A stretch of DNA of 64,000 nt. It comes from Durusdinium trenchii. Lineage: Eukaryota > Sar > Dinophyceae > Suessiales > Symbiodiniaceae. Shown here in pieces: positions 55,958 through 64,000 of the stretch; within the stretch, counting starts at the first letter, position 1; each line of letters begins with the position of its first letter. The stretch is taken from contig CAXAMN010005280.1 in NCBI GenBank assembly GCA_963970005.1, forward strand, positions 158,008 through 222,007, given 5' to 3'. The notes under the pieces are model-generated. The model searched no databases and was not told the origin of the DNA. It saw only the letters and a program-made list of their open reading frames with translations. The translations under genes and the position numbers were made by a program.

Positions 55958-57718
55958 CTTAGAGTCACAAAGATAGTGTTAAAAATTAATGCAAGTATGT
56001 CGAGAGAGCGTCCCCTCTCAACATCCTACTCTGAACTTGGAGCTTCGTTGGCTCACGCCAGGAACAGACCCGCGAGCCCCCTGCGATGAAAGCTATACAG
56101 GTTAAATGCAAAGAAAGCAGTGTGCCTGGACCCCCCTTGGTGGCGCACACTCGAGATATTGCGCACGGAAAGGACTTGCAGCTTGCCACACGCCAGCCTA
56201 AGTGAAAACCTAAGGTACCAGGGTAAAGTAAGTCAGAGTAGGCTGGATGCCATTACATCAAGGTTGGAGGCCAGCGAAACTCAAAACGTGACACGCAAAT
56301 GACGGTTAGTAACAGAACCACATGAACCACCATGAAAGCAGCCCACAGCAAGGACAACAGGTAACCAGTTTGGCGGTACGTTTGCACGGGTCGCCGAGGA
56401 GGTCTTCCGTTGTTCGTTGGCCACTGCTCCTCTGGGACCCCGGTGGCCCCGCGCCATTTAAAAGACCCAAAAGGCCCCCTGGACTCCAAGGGTTCCACAC
56501 ACACAAGGAAGAAGACGAAGAAGAAGAAGAAGAAGAAGAACAACAACACCACCAACACCAACACCAACACACAGCAAGGCGTGGCAGCCGCAGCACTTTG
56601 GACTCGTCAGAGCGGTCTGATGCACGGTGTCACACTTTTGTAAACGCGGCGATACCTTCTGCCATGTCCTCCTCGGCTTTCGGCTTTCGGGTCACCCTCT
56701 CTTTATGTTTTACTTGCGTTTTGACTGCAATGTGTGCTTTGCAGAAAGCATTTAACATGTTGGGTTCTTCGGTTATTCGGCCGTATTGATTTTAAGGGTT
56801 GGGTGCAGGCCGCTATAGAGGTATGAGCAGCTAGTTAGTAGCTATATATTGGTACTGGAGGCCCGGGTAGGACGCAGGATAGCTCAAGCTATTCATGTGG
56901 TTCCTAGATTTTTAGGAAAAGAACAAAACAGGCAAATCACGAGCAAGCGGTTGCTTGGTACGTTGCACGCTATGATGCTCGGTTTCTGGATCTAACAATG
57001 TAAATCATATATATATATATAATTGCTGAGGTGGCAACTGTGGAGAGAACTTTCCAGTGGCACCGTTTATCATAGCCTGCACGGCTGATCATAGCCACAG
57101 CTGTCCAGCTACTGAGCATCACAGACCCTCATGCCTGCGCACCGTTGAGGGCCCAGGCTGATGGCGTAGGAGCTGGCACTATGAGAGGGCCATTGACCAT
57201 GTCACCTGCACCAACAAACCTCGGCGAGACCAAACGAGAGCCGCCAAACATTAAAAAAGTGAAGTTGCATGTGGCAAACCCTTTCCGTTATATAAAGGCC
57301 AAACTACTACAAAATGACCCACTGGCATGTTCAGAAACAAGGGGCGCAATGAGAAAGTTCGCCCGGCCCATTCACAACATTACGGAAGCCAAACCCCTGC
57401 AAAATCATGAGCTGTTACCGTTACCATTGCTGGGGCAACTTTGGCATGCCTTTGGCTAAGCATACTTGTTGGAGTCGTAGACGTTGGCTATGGGAGAAAG
57501 GCGCAAATTGATATTGCAGTTGGCACTGAGTTCAACAGCTAGGAGGCGTAGCACCGACTTAGAACTGGACCAACCGAGGGTCAGGCAATGACATGAAGAG
57601 TCTCCGTGATTTGGCTTGGGGCCAGGTCGCTTGGTCTGCACTGCAGTCACATGTTCAACAAAAGTGCTCCTAGCGGTATGATCGGCGATGTTTCTGCATT
57701 TGATATATATACATGTAT
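55958..57718. other. No supported gene; (GAA)n-(CAACAC)n at 56508-56571 and (TA)n at 57009-57022
   Basis: The 155-codon plus frame at 56322-56789 is built around the GAA microsatellite and lacks other coding support. 56197-56230 resembles 54454-54490 (GCCACACGCCRGCCTA), and 55980 resembles 54630, so a decayed duplicate of the 54.5-kb flank may be present here. Confidence 0.45.
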
Positions 57719-57743
57719 TCATACATACATACATACATACATA
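57719..57743 (+). repeat. (CATA)n microsatellite abutting AGCTCAAG
   Basis: About six CATA units, followed directly by AGCTCAAG (57743-57750) and the first zinc-knuckle-like frame of LINE copy A. Confidence 0.85.
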
Positions 57744-57993
57744 GCTCAAGCCAAGCCACGAGTGGTCCAGGCCGGTCCAAGCCCCGCCACCACAGGCGGG
57801 AACCACACCGCAGTGGCTTTCACTGCAGTGCCTGTGGAACCCGCATGCACCAAAACCTAACCGCGGCCACACTTGAAGAACGCCTCCATGAGCAGCGCCC
57901 GCAACTGCAGTTAGACGCTACTCCAAGCCCAACAAGAGGCACCTCCTCCAAGGATTGTCACCTCCTGGAGGAAACCCAAAGGCTACCTGAAGG

Positions 57994-58689
57994 GTGAACA
58001 TCCACAAAAGAACCAACGAACGGGCCTTCCATGAATTCCTGTCCAGCCCATGCTTGGACCAGCCATACCCTGGTGACCACGGAGGGCATCATACCCACAA
58101 GGTTAGCTGCACTCTCTGTGGTCTCCAGCTCCATTCGGATAGTCAGAGACAAGTCATTGGCAGCACCACTTTCCACAAAGGAGCGGGAGCGCATAACTCA
58201 CCTCCCCTCCAAACCTACTTCAAGGTGACAACTAGCCAGCCCAGCTCTGGTGGCATTGCGAGCCAGCCAGCTCCCCCTCAGACCCAACTGCCACTCATGC
58301 AGCAAAGGCAACAGCCCACCCCTAAACGGCTTCATTTTACCACAGCTCTCAATGACATGGAGAGTGAAGAGCTGGACACTACCTCTGCACAGGCCATGAA
58401 CGCCAGCCATTGCATCGAGGACAGTGTTGCAACAGCTTCAGCACCGTCTGCACAGGCCATGACACCCAGCCGTCAAGCAGACCTCAAAGTCCCCGCTGAC
58501 AAGCAGGATAGCACTCTTGCGACCTACCCAGATGACTACCTCAACGTGGCAAGCAAGAAACCGCAGGCAGCACAGGGCACTCACACACCTGAAGCCAGGT
58601 TCACGAACCACGGCCCGCAACAGCTCGAAGAGACTGCGGAGGAAGAAACTACAGATGAGGACATGGAGGTCCTGGTGGACTACTTGTAG
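57994..58689 (+). CDS. LINE ORF1-like frame, N-terminal part (copy A)
   Basis: A 231-codon frame reads VSCTLCGLQLHSDSQRQVIG early on, then a long Gln/Pro/Thr-rich disordered stretch and an acidic end (ETAEEETTDEDMEVLVDYL). A preceding frame (57713-57997) contains FHCSACGTRMHQN, a similar C-x2-C...H motif. The two together may have formed a pair of zinc knuckles, now in different frames. ORF1 proteins bind element RNA. The start codon is not certain. Confidence 0.4.
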   Translation: MNIHKRTNERAFHEFLSSPCLDQPYPGDHGGHHTHKVSCTLCGLQLHSDSQRQVIGSTTFHKGAGAHNSPPLQTYFKVTTSQPSSGGIASQPAPPQTQLPLMQQRQQPTPKRLHFTTALNDMESEELDTTSAQAMNASHCIEDSVATASAPSAQAMTPSRQADLKVPADKQDSTLATYPDDYLNVASKKPQAAQGTHTPEARFTNHGPQQLEETAEEETTDEDMEVLVDYL

Positions 58690-58758
58690 CAGCTGCAGCG
58701 GCGGCATGGTCAAAGCGACCCTTCGTTCCGCAGACAAAAGAGCCCCTTTAGGAAAAAT

Positions 58759-58804
58759 ACATACATAATCATACATACATACATACATACATACATACAT
58801 ACAT
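58759..58804 (+). repeat. (CATA)n microsatellite abutting GGCTCAAG
   Basis: About ten units, followed directly by GGCTCAAG at 58805-58812, the last eight bases of the dinoflagellate spliced leader. Confidence 0.85.
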
Positions 58805-59237
58805 GGCTCAAGGTTTAAGGTCTCAAGCTGGCAAGCCCGCATAAAGACCAGCTAGTGCAGCTCACGCGGCGTTGCACCACGAGATACAAAAGGATTGACC
58901 TGGGCATCACCGCCTCTGCCTTCCAAGAGTACCCCTTTCTTTGCCCGCAATAGTGAGGGACAAGTTCAAGGGCATCTCTTCAACGAGAACAACCACATCG
59001 GCACCTCAACCTCAGGGACTTGCTGAACCTGGTCAATAACCTTGCAGGTGTCTTTGACCAGGTCGAGGAAGGGGCCCTGATCTGTGCCATCAACGCAAGG
59101 TATCTCATAGCTCTTGAGGATCACCGTATCCGGCCCAATGACTACCTGGTGCAGAGCCTACACGCCTTGCAGCAAGTCCACCTGTACGAACTGGATTTGG
59201 CAGGATAAGATGTACCCTGGCACACGACGCCGACGCT

Positions 59238-60014
59238 GTGGTACTATGTGGACCTCTGCATCGACCAGCACGGGCAAGGGCAAAGGCTATGGCAAGCCTT
59301 CCAACAAAGCCAAATCAACAACCTCACACATGGCTAGAGTCACCACCAGGGCTCTCGAAAGTCCGACCTATGAAGATCTCCAAAGTCCAGCAAGAGGCTA
59401 CAGACCTTCTTTCTGCGGCATGGACGACGTTGACAGAAGAAACACAGACCAAGCTTCAGGCCATTGGCACAGGGCCAACCAAGCCTGAAACAGAGCTCAA
59501 AGATGTGCTGAAATCCCACATGGAGGCTCTCCCACAACCAGTACAAGAACTGGTCACCAAACTGACCACACCAGAGCCATGCACTGAGCGTGAGATAGCT
59601 GCAAAGCTAAAAGGCAGAGTGACGGAGTTGAAGAATTTTTCAATGAAGAAAACTCAACTTCAAGGCAAGATCGATCAGGTCAAGTCCCAGTATGCAGCTC
59701 TCCTCACGGATACGCAGCACCTTCAAACCAAACTCACTGAAGGACAGCAAGCCCTCAAGAGTTTGTCAGAAGAGTACATGAAAGCTGTCAATCAGACTCC
59801 TACGCCTCCGGAGTTGCCCTCCGCTTCAGGAGAGGCAGAGCAAATTCCTGTGGCGGTTGAATCCTTTGTCCATAGTTTGGGCATATCTTTGACTGAGGAG
59901 CAGAAGTCTCAGCTCCACGGCCTCTTGAAACGGCCCAATCAGGATCAAGAAGATTCGATGAAGCGCAGGAAAACTGAGGCAGCACAGCATGCGACTCCAG
60001 GACATTGCGGGTAA
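59238..60014 (+). CDS. LINE ORF1-like coiled-coil protein (copy A)
   Basis: 258 codons. From about residue 30 it is helical and charged. A coiled coil spans about residues 125-185 (FSMKKTQLQGKIDQVKSQYA then ALLTDTQHLQTKLTEGQQAL and KSLSEEYMKAVNQ). A second short domain (VESFVHSLGISLTEEQKSQL) precedes the stop. Coiled coils are typical of LINE ORF1 trimers. The last 26 bases overlap the next frame in a different phase. That may be a natural ORF1/ORF2 overlap or an old frameshift. Residues before about 30 read in an alternative frame look Gly/Lys-rich, so the true 5' end is unclear. Confidence 0.5.
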   Translation: MVLCGPLHRPARARAKAMASLPTKPNQQPHTWLESPPGLSKVRPMKISKVQQEATDLLSAAWTTLTEETQTKLQAIGTGPTKPETELKDVLKSHMEALPQPVQELVTKLTTPEPCTEREIAAKLKGRVTELKNFSMKKTQLQGKIDQVKSQYAALLTDTQHLQTKLTEGQQALKSLSEEYMKAVNQTPTPPELPSASGEAEQIPVAVESFVHSLGISLTEEQKSQLHGLLKRPNQDQEDSMKRRKTEAAQHATPGHCG

Positions 60015-61679
60015 CACGCACAGTCTGATGTTTCAGGGGTGGACTTTCCCAGTTCCGGACGATGACATCATGTCATGTGAAGGACTAGAAAGTCCAAACA
60101 AAGGGCGCGTTTTTGAAGAGATCACAACCTTTGACGATGCACTTCAGCCAACGGTAGCCTCTCAATCACCACAATGGGATTGCCGTGCTGCTTCAGGCTC
60201 ACAGCTGCATCTTGGGATATCAGCTCCAATGTGTGCAGGGGACATTGCACATGATATGGCTGACACAGACACCTCAGGGGAGCTCTTTACCACCTATGAT
60301 GGGGAACAGTCATTTCACGGTGGTCATGAGCACAATCTTTCCAATTTTGAAGCTCACAGCTTACAAATAGCAGATACAACAGAGACAGCTGTAGGGGCGC
60401 CCCATGGAAGTGCTTTCCTTTCCATTTTAGGAGGAGCTCCAAGCACTGACGATACCAACGACAGCGCCACACAAACGGCTACTGGCATGCAAAACTATGC
60501 CACATCTACGGACTGCATTTTGCAGAATCTCACCATGGTCGTTGGCAATCTAAGTGTGAGGCGCTTTGCCAATGCGCCTTGGAGAGCCTTCACATGGGTA
60601 TGCGCACTTCTCCAAGAGACTAGCACCCAGCCTTGGGGAACACTTCAAGAAGCAGTTCAGGAATCCATAGATACGGCAGAACCGGTTGACATCCAAGCTT
60701 TGCCAGGACTTCGAGATCTATGGAAACACCACGATCTCAATGTTCAAGGAGATGCCAGCCACTTCGTCAACTCGCTGTGGCTCTTGTCGCAAAGCAGGGC
60801 CTTTCATTATCGCTTTGCTGAAATCAAAGAAGGAGGTTATCTCACGGATCATGTCCAACAACCCATCCTGGCGCCATACCCAGATGAATGGCCAGATGAT
60901 GCATCCTTTCAGCAGCTCATCAATAACTGGGCAAATCAGCGCATGGGCCAATACTTGATGGACGACAAGAAGGTCCTCATCTGCCACGTGACCCGCCACA
61001 CTTGCATTGAGGGAGTGATGACCAAACATCAAAAGCCCTTCAATCCCTATGGCACGTTCACCATGCCTCGATCACTTGATGGATTTGCACGCACGTCCAC
61101 TGAGTTTGTGCCAGCAGTGCTCATTTGCCATCGAGGACAATCCCATCAGGAAGAACACTATTTTGCCATCCTCATCTACCACGACCTCATGTGGATAGCA
61201 GATGATGGCAAGGTGCCAACACATCTGCCAAATCTGACGCCAAGCCTGGCGAGCCAAATCACTCAAGTCTGGGCAGTGAGCATTGAATGCTTCAAGACAC
61301 CTCAACAAGTACTTCAAGGCCTGCCACCACTGGAAGAGCCAGATTATGAGCCTCCACTGCATCCCAGTCCCATGAAGAGAGCAAGATTTGAGCAGGGTCA
61401 CAATGTTCTTCACTTTGGAAACGTCGCAAATTTTGGCCGCCAAGTGATGGAATGGTATACTGGACGAGAGACAGCGGCATTTACATCTTTGCTGAAACGC
61501 ATTTGGATCCACAGAAACACTTTGAGACCTGCCAATACTTCACCATTCGTGGACGCACAGCTTTTGGCACTCCAGCCGAGCCCAACCAAGACCACACTGG
61601 CACTCATGGAGGCCTCTTGGTGTTCGCAGACCCTGCCAGAGGGGTGACACAGTTCGAAGCCGTTTGTGACTGGCCCTGA
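59989..61679 (+). CDS. LINE ORF2, copy A: USP-like domain plus truncated APE endonuclease (frame-broken)
   Basis: 552 codons. The USP-like (peptidase C19) part spans about residues 180-490. Its Cys-box equivalent reads SVRRFANAPWRAFTWVCALL, where copy B has RCYANAPWRAF, so the presumed nucleophile codon (60562-60564) is CGC (Arg). The His box reads EEHYFAILIYHDLMWIADDG. After HFGNVANFGRQVMEWY the frame breaks: a 2-base insertion at about 61460 moves the endonuclease (WTRDSGIYIFAETHLDPQ, TAFGTPAEP, THGGLLVFADP) into another frame ending at 61679. APE endonucleases nick the target for reverse transcription. A deubiquitinase-like domain would be expected to act on ubiquitin, but in copy A it is probably inactive. 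No RT follows. Confidence 0.65.
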
Positions 61680-62686
61680 GGTTGGAGCCACGGCCCTGAG
61701 CAGCCCAAGGGTGCTCCTGAAGGAGGTACTGCTCTCTGCAGGACAGCCAGTGTGCCCATTGTTGGGCCGTGTCATTGGCTGGATTGCCATAGAGGTCAAG
61801 CTCATAGGCTGTGGACTTGTATGTGGTCCAAGGCCTGAAGTCAATGTCCGGTGTGGCCGGGAGTGGCGGGAAGTACTGGAGCTGCCTATATTCTTTGGCG
61901 GCCTCTTCAATGTTGAAGTGGTACGTGAGGAGTGCATGTGGCCGCCAGGGTATGGCCCACTCCGTGGTGAGTGAAGTGGTGCTGGCCAAACTGGTGTGGA
62001 TCAGGGCGTAGTCGATGATGACGTCGGCGCCCTCAAATGCTCCGCAGCGCCTTAGGCTGACTCCTGCATCGCAGCCGTGCCTGCGTGCAAAGTTGAGAAT
62101 GCATTTGCTGGCAAAAGGAGCAAGAGCAGGGGTAAGCCTGCAGAGGCCTTGGGAAAGGCAAGCTCCAGCTCCCAGGCTGCCCCCAAGAAGGTAAAAGGGA
62201 CACCAGCAAAGGCAAAGAAGGAGGATTTGGGAAGTGAAATTTGGAAGGCAACACCGTACTGGTGATGCTTCCTGGGCTGTTTTGCCAGTCCCCTAGCAGC
62301 ACAAAGGGGTGATTTGTGGCCTGTACCAAAGCCAAGAGCGGGGCAAGGATCGTGGCATTGACATCACTCTGAAGCGTTTCACCTGTCTTCATGTAGGTGC
62401 CTGCAACCAGGATCGTGCACTCCGTGGCTTGCCAGAGGAAGGCCTGGAACCCACAGCCCTGGTTCATGTAGGACTCCAAAGGTGTCAGACCACATGAGGG
62501 ATCTGCTAACACCAGAATGCCACCATGTGAGCCTGTGTTGCTGTCATTGGCCTGTGCAGGTGTCCCAAAGGCCGTTCTTCCCCTGATGGAGAAGTACTGG
62601 CATGTCTGTTCATGCTGCTGTGGATCCAGGTGCGTCTCCACCAGGACGTAGACTTCGCTCTGCCTGGACCAGTACCAGTCAAGCAC
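61670..62686 (-). pseudogene. LINE ORF2, copy B: APE endonuclease part (interrupted)
   Basis: Minus frame from 62686: YVLVETHLDPQQHEQTCQYF, GRTAFGTPAQANDS, TGSHGGILVLADP and FVLLGDWQNSP (the G-D-x-N-type block). After FHF the frame is interrupted by about 165 bp (see 62100-62245). It resumes in another phase with ADVIIDYALIHTSLASTTSL, the D-Y-A-L-x-H block near the end of the EEP fold, then TEWAIPWRPHALLTYHF. Conserved catalytic-type residues are visible on both sides. The copy is dead because of the phase change. Confidence 0.65.
62100..62245 (+). repeat. Probable insertion in the copy B endonuclease; Lys/Ala/Ser-rich if read on plus
   Basis: Between the GDWQNSP...FHF and IIDYAL blocks there are about 80 codons where I expect about 25. 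The extra DNA read on plus gives KRSKSRGKPAEALGKASSSS then QAAPKKVKGTPAKAKKED, a basic low-complexity tail like that of histone H1-like proteins. It is flanked by element sequence on both sides. Copy A does not reach this point, so the insertion cannot be confirmed from the window. Confidence 0.45.
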
Positions 62687-63678
62687 CTGGCGGCCAAAAA
62701 ATGCGTCACGTTTGCAAAATGCAGGTTGTTGTGCTGCTGTTCAATCCTTGGCCGTTTGTCCGGGCTGGGATGTAGAGGTGGATCGAAGTCTGGCTCTTCT
62801 GGAGGTGGCAAGGAGCGCAACACCTGTTGAGTTGTCTTGAAGGTGTCAATGTGGACTGCCCACGCCTGTGTGACTTGGCTGGCCAGCTGTGGTGTCAAGT
62901 GCTCCAGGTGGATCGGTGGCTTACCATCATCTGCAATCCACATCAGATCACGGTAGATGAGGATGGCAAAGTAGTGACCTGTGTTGTGGCTGGGGCCTTG
63001 ATGACAAATCAAAGCTGCTGGCACAAACTCAGAGGATGATCTGGCGAAACCATCCAGTGACCGTGGTACTGTGAAAGTGCCGTATGTGTTCAAGAGTTTG
63101 CTGTGTTTGGTGGGAGTGCCATTCACCGTGGTGTTTCTGGTGATGTGGCTTACCAGGACCGGCTTGTCATCCATCAGGTATTGGCCAAGACCAGTGTTTG
63201 CCCATCCATTGAAGAGATCCTGGAGGTTAGTGACCACTGGCCAGTCCTCAGGAAATGGAACCAGGATTGGCTGTTGGATGTGGTCCGTCAAGTAGCCTCC
63301 TGGTTGGATCTCAGCAAATCTGTAGTGAAATGCTCTGGATTGGGAGACATTCCACAGAGTGTTGACGAAGTGGTTGGCATCTCCTTCAATGTTGAGGTCA
63401 TGTTTCTTCCACATTGGTCTTAAGCCAGGGAGTTGTTGGATGTCCACGGCCTCTGCAAGCTCTAGAGACTCTTGGACGGCCTCTTTGAGGTTGCCCCATG
63501 GTTGTGTGTTGGTTTCCTGCAGCAATGCACAGGTCCATGTGAATGCTCTCCAGGGGGCGTTAGCATAGCACCGTGCACTTGGATTCCCCACAGCCATGGT
63601 GAGGTTCTGGAGGATGCATTCGGTGGTGGAGGCATAGGAGGTCTCCATCTTGCCAGTGTATTTGGCAGCTGATGTCAC
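62506..63678 (-). CDS. LINE ORF2, copy B: USP-like domain (5' part)
   Basis: 390 codons, about 65-70 percent identical by eye to copy A over the USP-like part. It keeps a C19-type Cys box (SARCYANAPWRAFTWTCALL, Cys codon complementary to 63568-63570) and a canonical His box (NTGHYFAILIYRDLMWIADD), so it may be catalytically competent in sequence. The frame leaves the endonuclease at an A6 homopolymer near 62697 (minus T6): one base gained would give HFFGRQVLDWYW in frame. A frame change near 63690 separates it from the upstream segment. Together with copy A this implies an ancestral single ORF with USP-like, endonuclease and presumably RT. Confidence 0.65.
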   Translation of the reverse strand: MTSAAKYTGKMETSYASTTECILQNLTMAVGNPSARCYANAPWRAFTWTCALLQETNTQPWGNLKEAVQESLELAEAVDIQQLPGLRPMWKKHDLNIEGDANHFVNTLWNVSQSRAFHYRFAEIQPGGYLTDHIQQPILVPFPEDWPVVTNLQDLFNGWANTGLGQYLMDDKPVLVSHITRNTTVNGTPTKHSKLLNTYGTFTVPRSLDGFARSSSEFVPAALICHQGPSHNTGHYFAILIYRDLMWIADDGKPPIHLEHLTPQLASQVTQAWAVHIDTFKTTQQVLRSLPPPEEPDFDPPLHPSPDKRPRIEQQHNNLHFANVTHFLAARCLTGTGPGRAKSTSWWRRTWIHSSMNRHASTSPSGEERPLGHLHRPMTATQAHMVAFWC

Positions 63679-64000
63679 CTGAGTGGTGGGTTGTCCTCGT
63701 CTGGCCCTGGTGCACCCAGCAGCGGCCCATGCTCCGAGTCCGGTGGAGTAATGTCTGCAAAATTGTTAGACCTGTGAGGGTCTGGAATGTTTGTTATCTC
63801 AATGTGATCAAGAGTCTTGTCCCTGGTACTCTTGCTTGAGATGTCCCCCAAAAGAAGTGGTAGCTGTGTGAGCTGAGACAGGTGTGTATGTGTCTGTTCC
63901 CCTGCACATGTCACCTGCATGTCCCCTTGCGCTGAGTTTGAGGCAGCGCGGCAATCCCCATGAGCTGGTGCCCAATCGACATCTAAGGTATTGGCCTCGA

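Larger units (their letters stand above)
57750..61670 (+). mobile_element. LINE-type non-LTR retroelement, copy A (no RT)
   Basis: Plus-strand order: zinc-knuckle-like and Gln/Ser-rich frames (57.75-58.69 kb), a coiled-coil ORF1-type frame (59238-60014), a USP-like domain and the start of an APE-type endonuclease (59989-61679). Similarity to element continues to about 61.66 kb, where it meets copy B in opposite orientation. Reverse transcriptase is absent. Limits are approximate; no target-site duplication could be defined. Confidence 0.65.
61670..63920 (-). mobile_element. LINE-type non-LTR retroelement, copy B (no RT)
   Basis: Runs on minus from at least 63920 (LLGAPGPDEDN, matching LGGAPSTDDTN of copy A) through the USP-like domain and endonuclease to a post-endonuclease segment ending near 61670 (QQWAHWLSCREQYLLQEHPW). 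The 5' part lies beyond or near the window edge. Similarity to copy A is confined to the shared region, roughly 60.4-61.66 kb in A. Confidence 0.65.

Noticed and set aside
56322..56789. 155-codon plus ORF with a poly-Glu stretch
   Set aside because: The Glu/Gln/His run is a GAA-CAACAC microsatellite, and the rest lacks conserved or compositional support.
57713..57997. Independent zinc-finger gene
   Set aside because: It overlaps and continues into the LINE ORF1 region in another phase; more likely a decayed part of copy A.
61452..61679. A separate small gene for the copy A endonuclease
   Set aside because: It is the continuation of the USP-like frame after a 2-base insertion, as copy B shows.

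Overview
This is a eukaryotic nuclear window and almost certainly dinoflagellate, most like Symbiodiniaceae. That call rests on recognised families and gene architecture, not a database search. Pointers: multi-exon genes with several GC-AG introns and AG|G repeats at junctions; a high-copy dinoflagellate transposase-like family; a Helitron/Pif1-type gene with Cys-rich tail; a LINE-type element whose ORF2 begins with a ubiquitin-specific-protease-like domain; a decayed copia-type pol; long runs of genes on one strand; and abundant low-copy repeats. Two 10-N scaffold gaps lie at 32710-32719 and 46588-46597.

Region 1 (1 to about 24 kb): every supported coding segment is on the minus strand. It holds a hypothetical gene (578-1447), a three-exon transposase-like gene (1697-6184), a multi-exon hypothetical (6814-7855), an acidic-tailed hypothetical (8538-9539), and a tandem pair of diverged multi-exon paralogues (11042-15141 and 16686-20709) that keep the same exon order. 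More exons follow at 21565-23024. The whole stretch is saturated, on one strand only, with the heptamer GTCCGRC (sense strand GYCGGAC). By eye there are about 70-75 copies against about 3 expected, and the signal stops near 24 kb.

Region 2 (24-36 kb): mostly non-coding or decayed. It has a frame-broken copia-type retroelement on minus (26.5-29.3 kb), a small Cys-rich exon, a duplication around the first gap, a 647-bp tandem repeat (33264-34626) containing a 17-bp perfect inverted repeat, and a hairpin-forming satellite (34.9-35.7 kb).

Region 3 (36.5-45.3 kb, minus): two SF1 helicase genes lie head to tail. The upstream one is UPF1-like (45337 to about 41220), with motifs I, Ia, II, III, IV and VI recoverable across introns I could place to the base, but with three in-frame TGA codons. 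The downstream one is Helitron/Pif1-like (about 41170-36571) with a zinc-binding Cys-rich C-terminus. A 1016-nt intron of the first gene carries the same hairpin satellite seen at 35 kb.

Region 4 (45.3-57.7 kb): dispersed motifs, the second gap, a CCCH zinc-finger gene (minus, 49690-50470), and a tandem pair of unknown paralogues (52362-53284 and 53510-54121, minus) bracketed by two GT-rich minisatellites.

Region 5 (57.7-64 kb): two LINE-type copies lie tail to tail (copy A plus, copy B minus), meeting near 61.67 kb. Both encode USP-like plus APE-type endonuclease domains. Each is frame-broken at a different place, and copy A has lost the presumed catalytic Cys of its USP-like domain.
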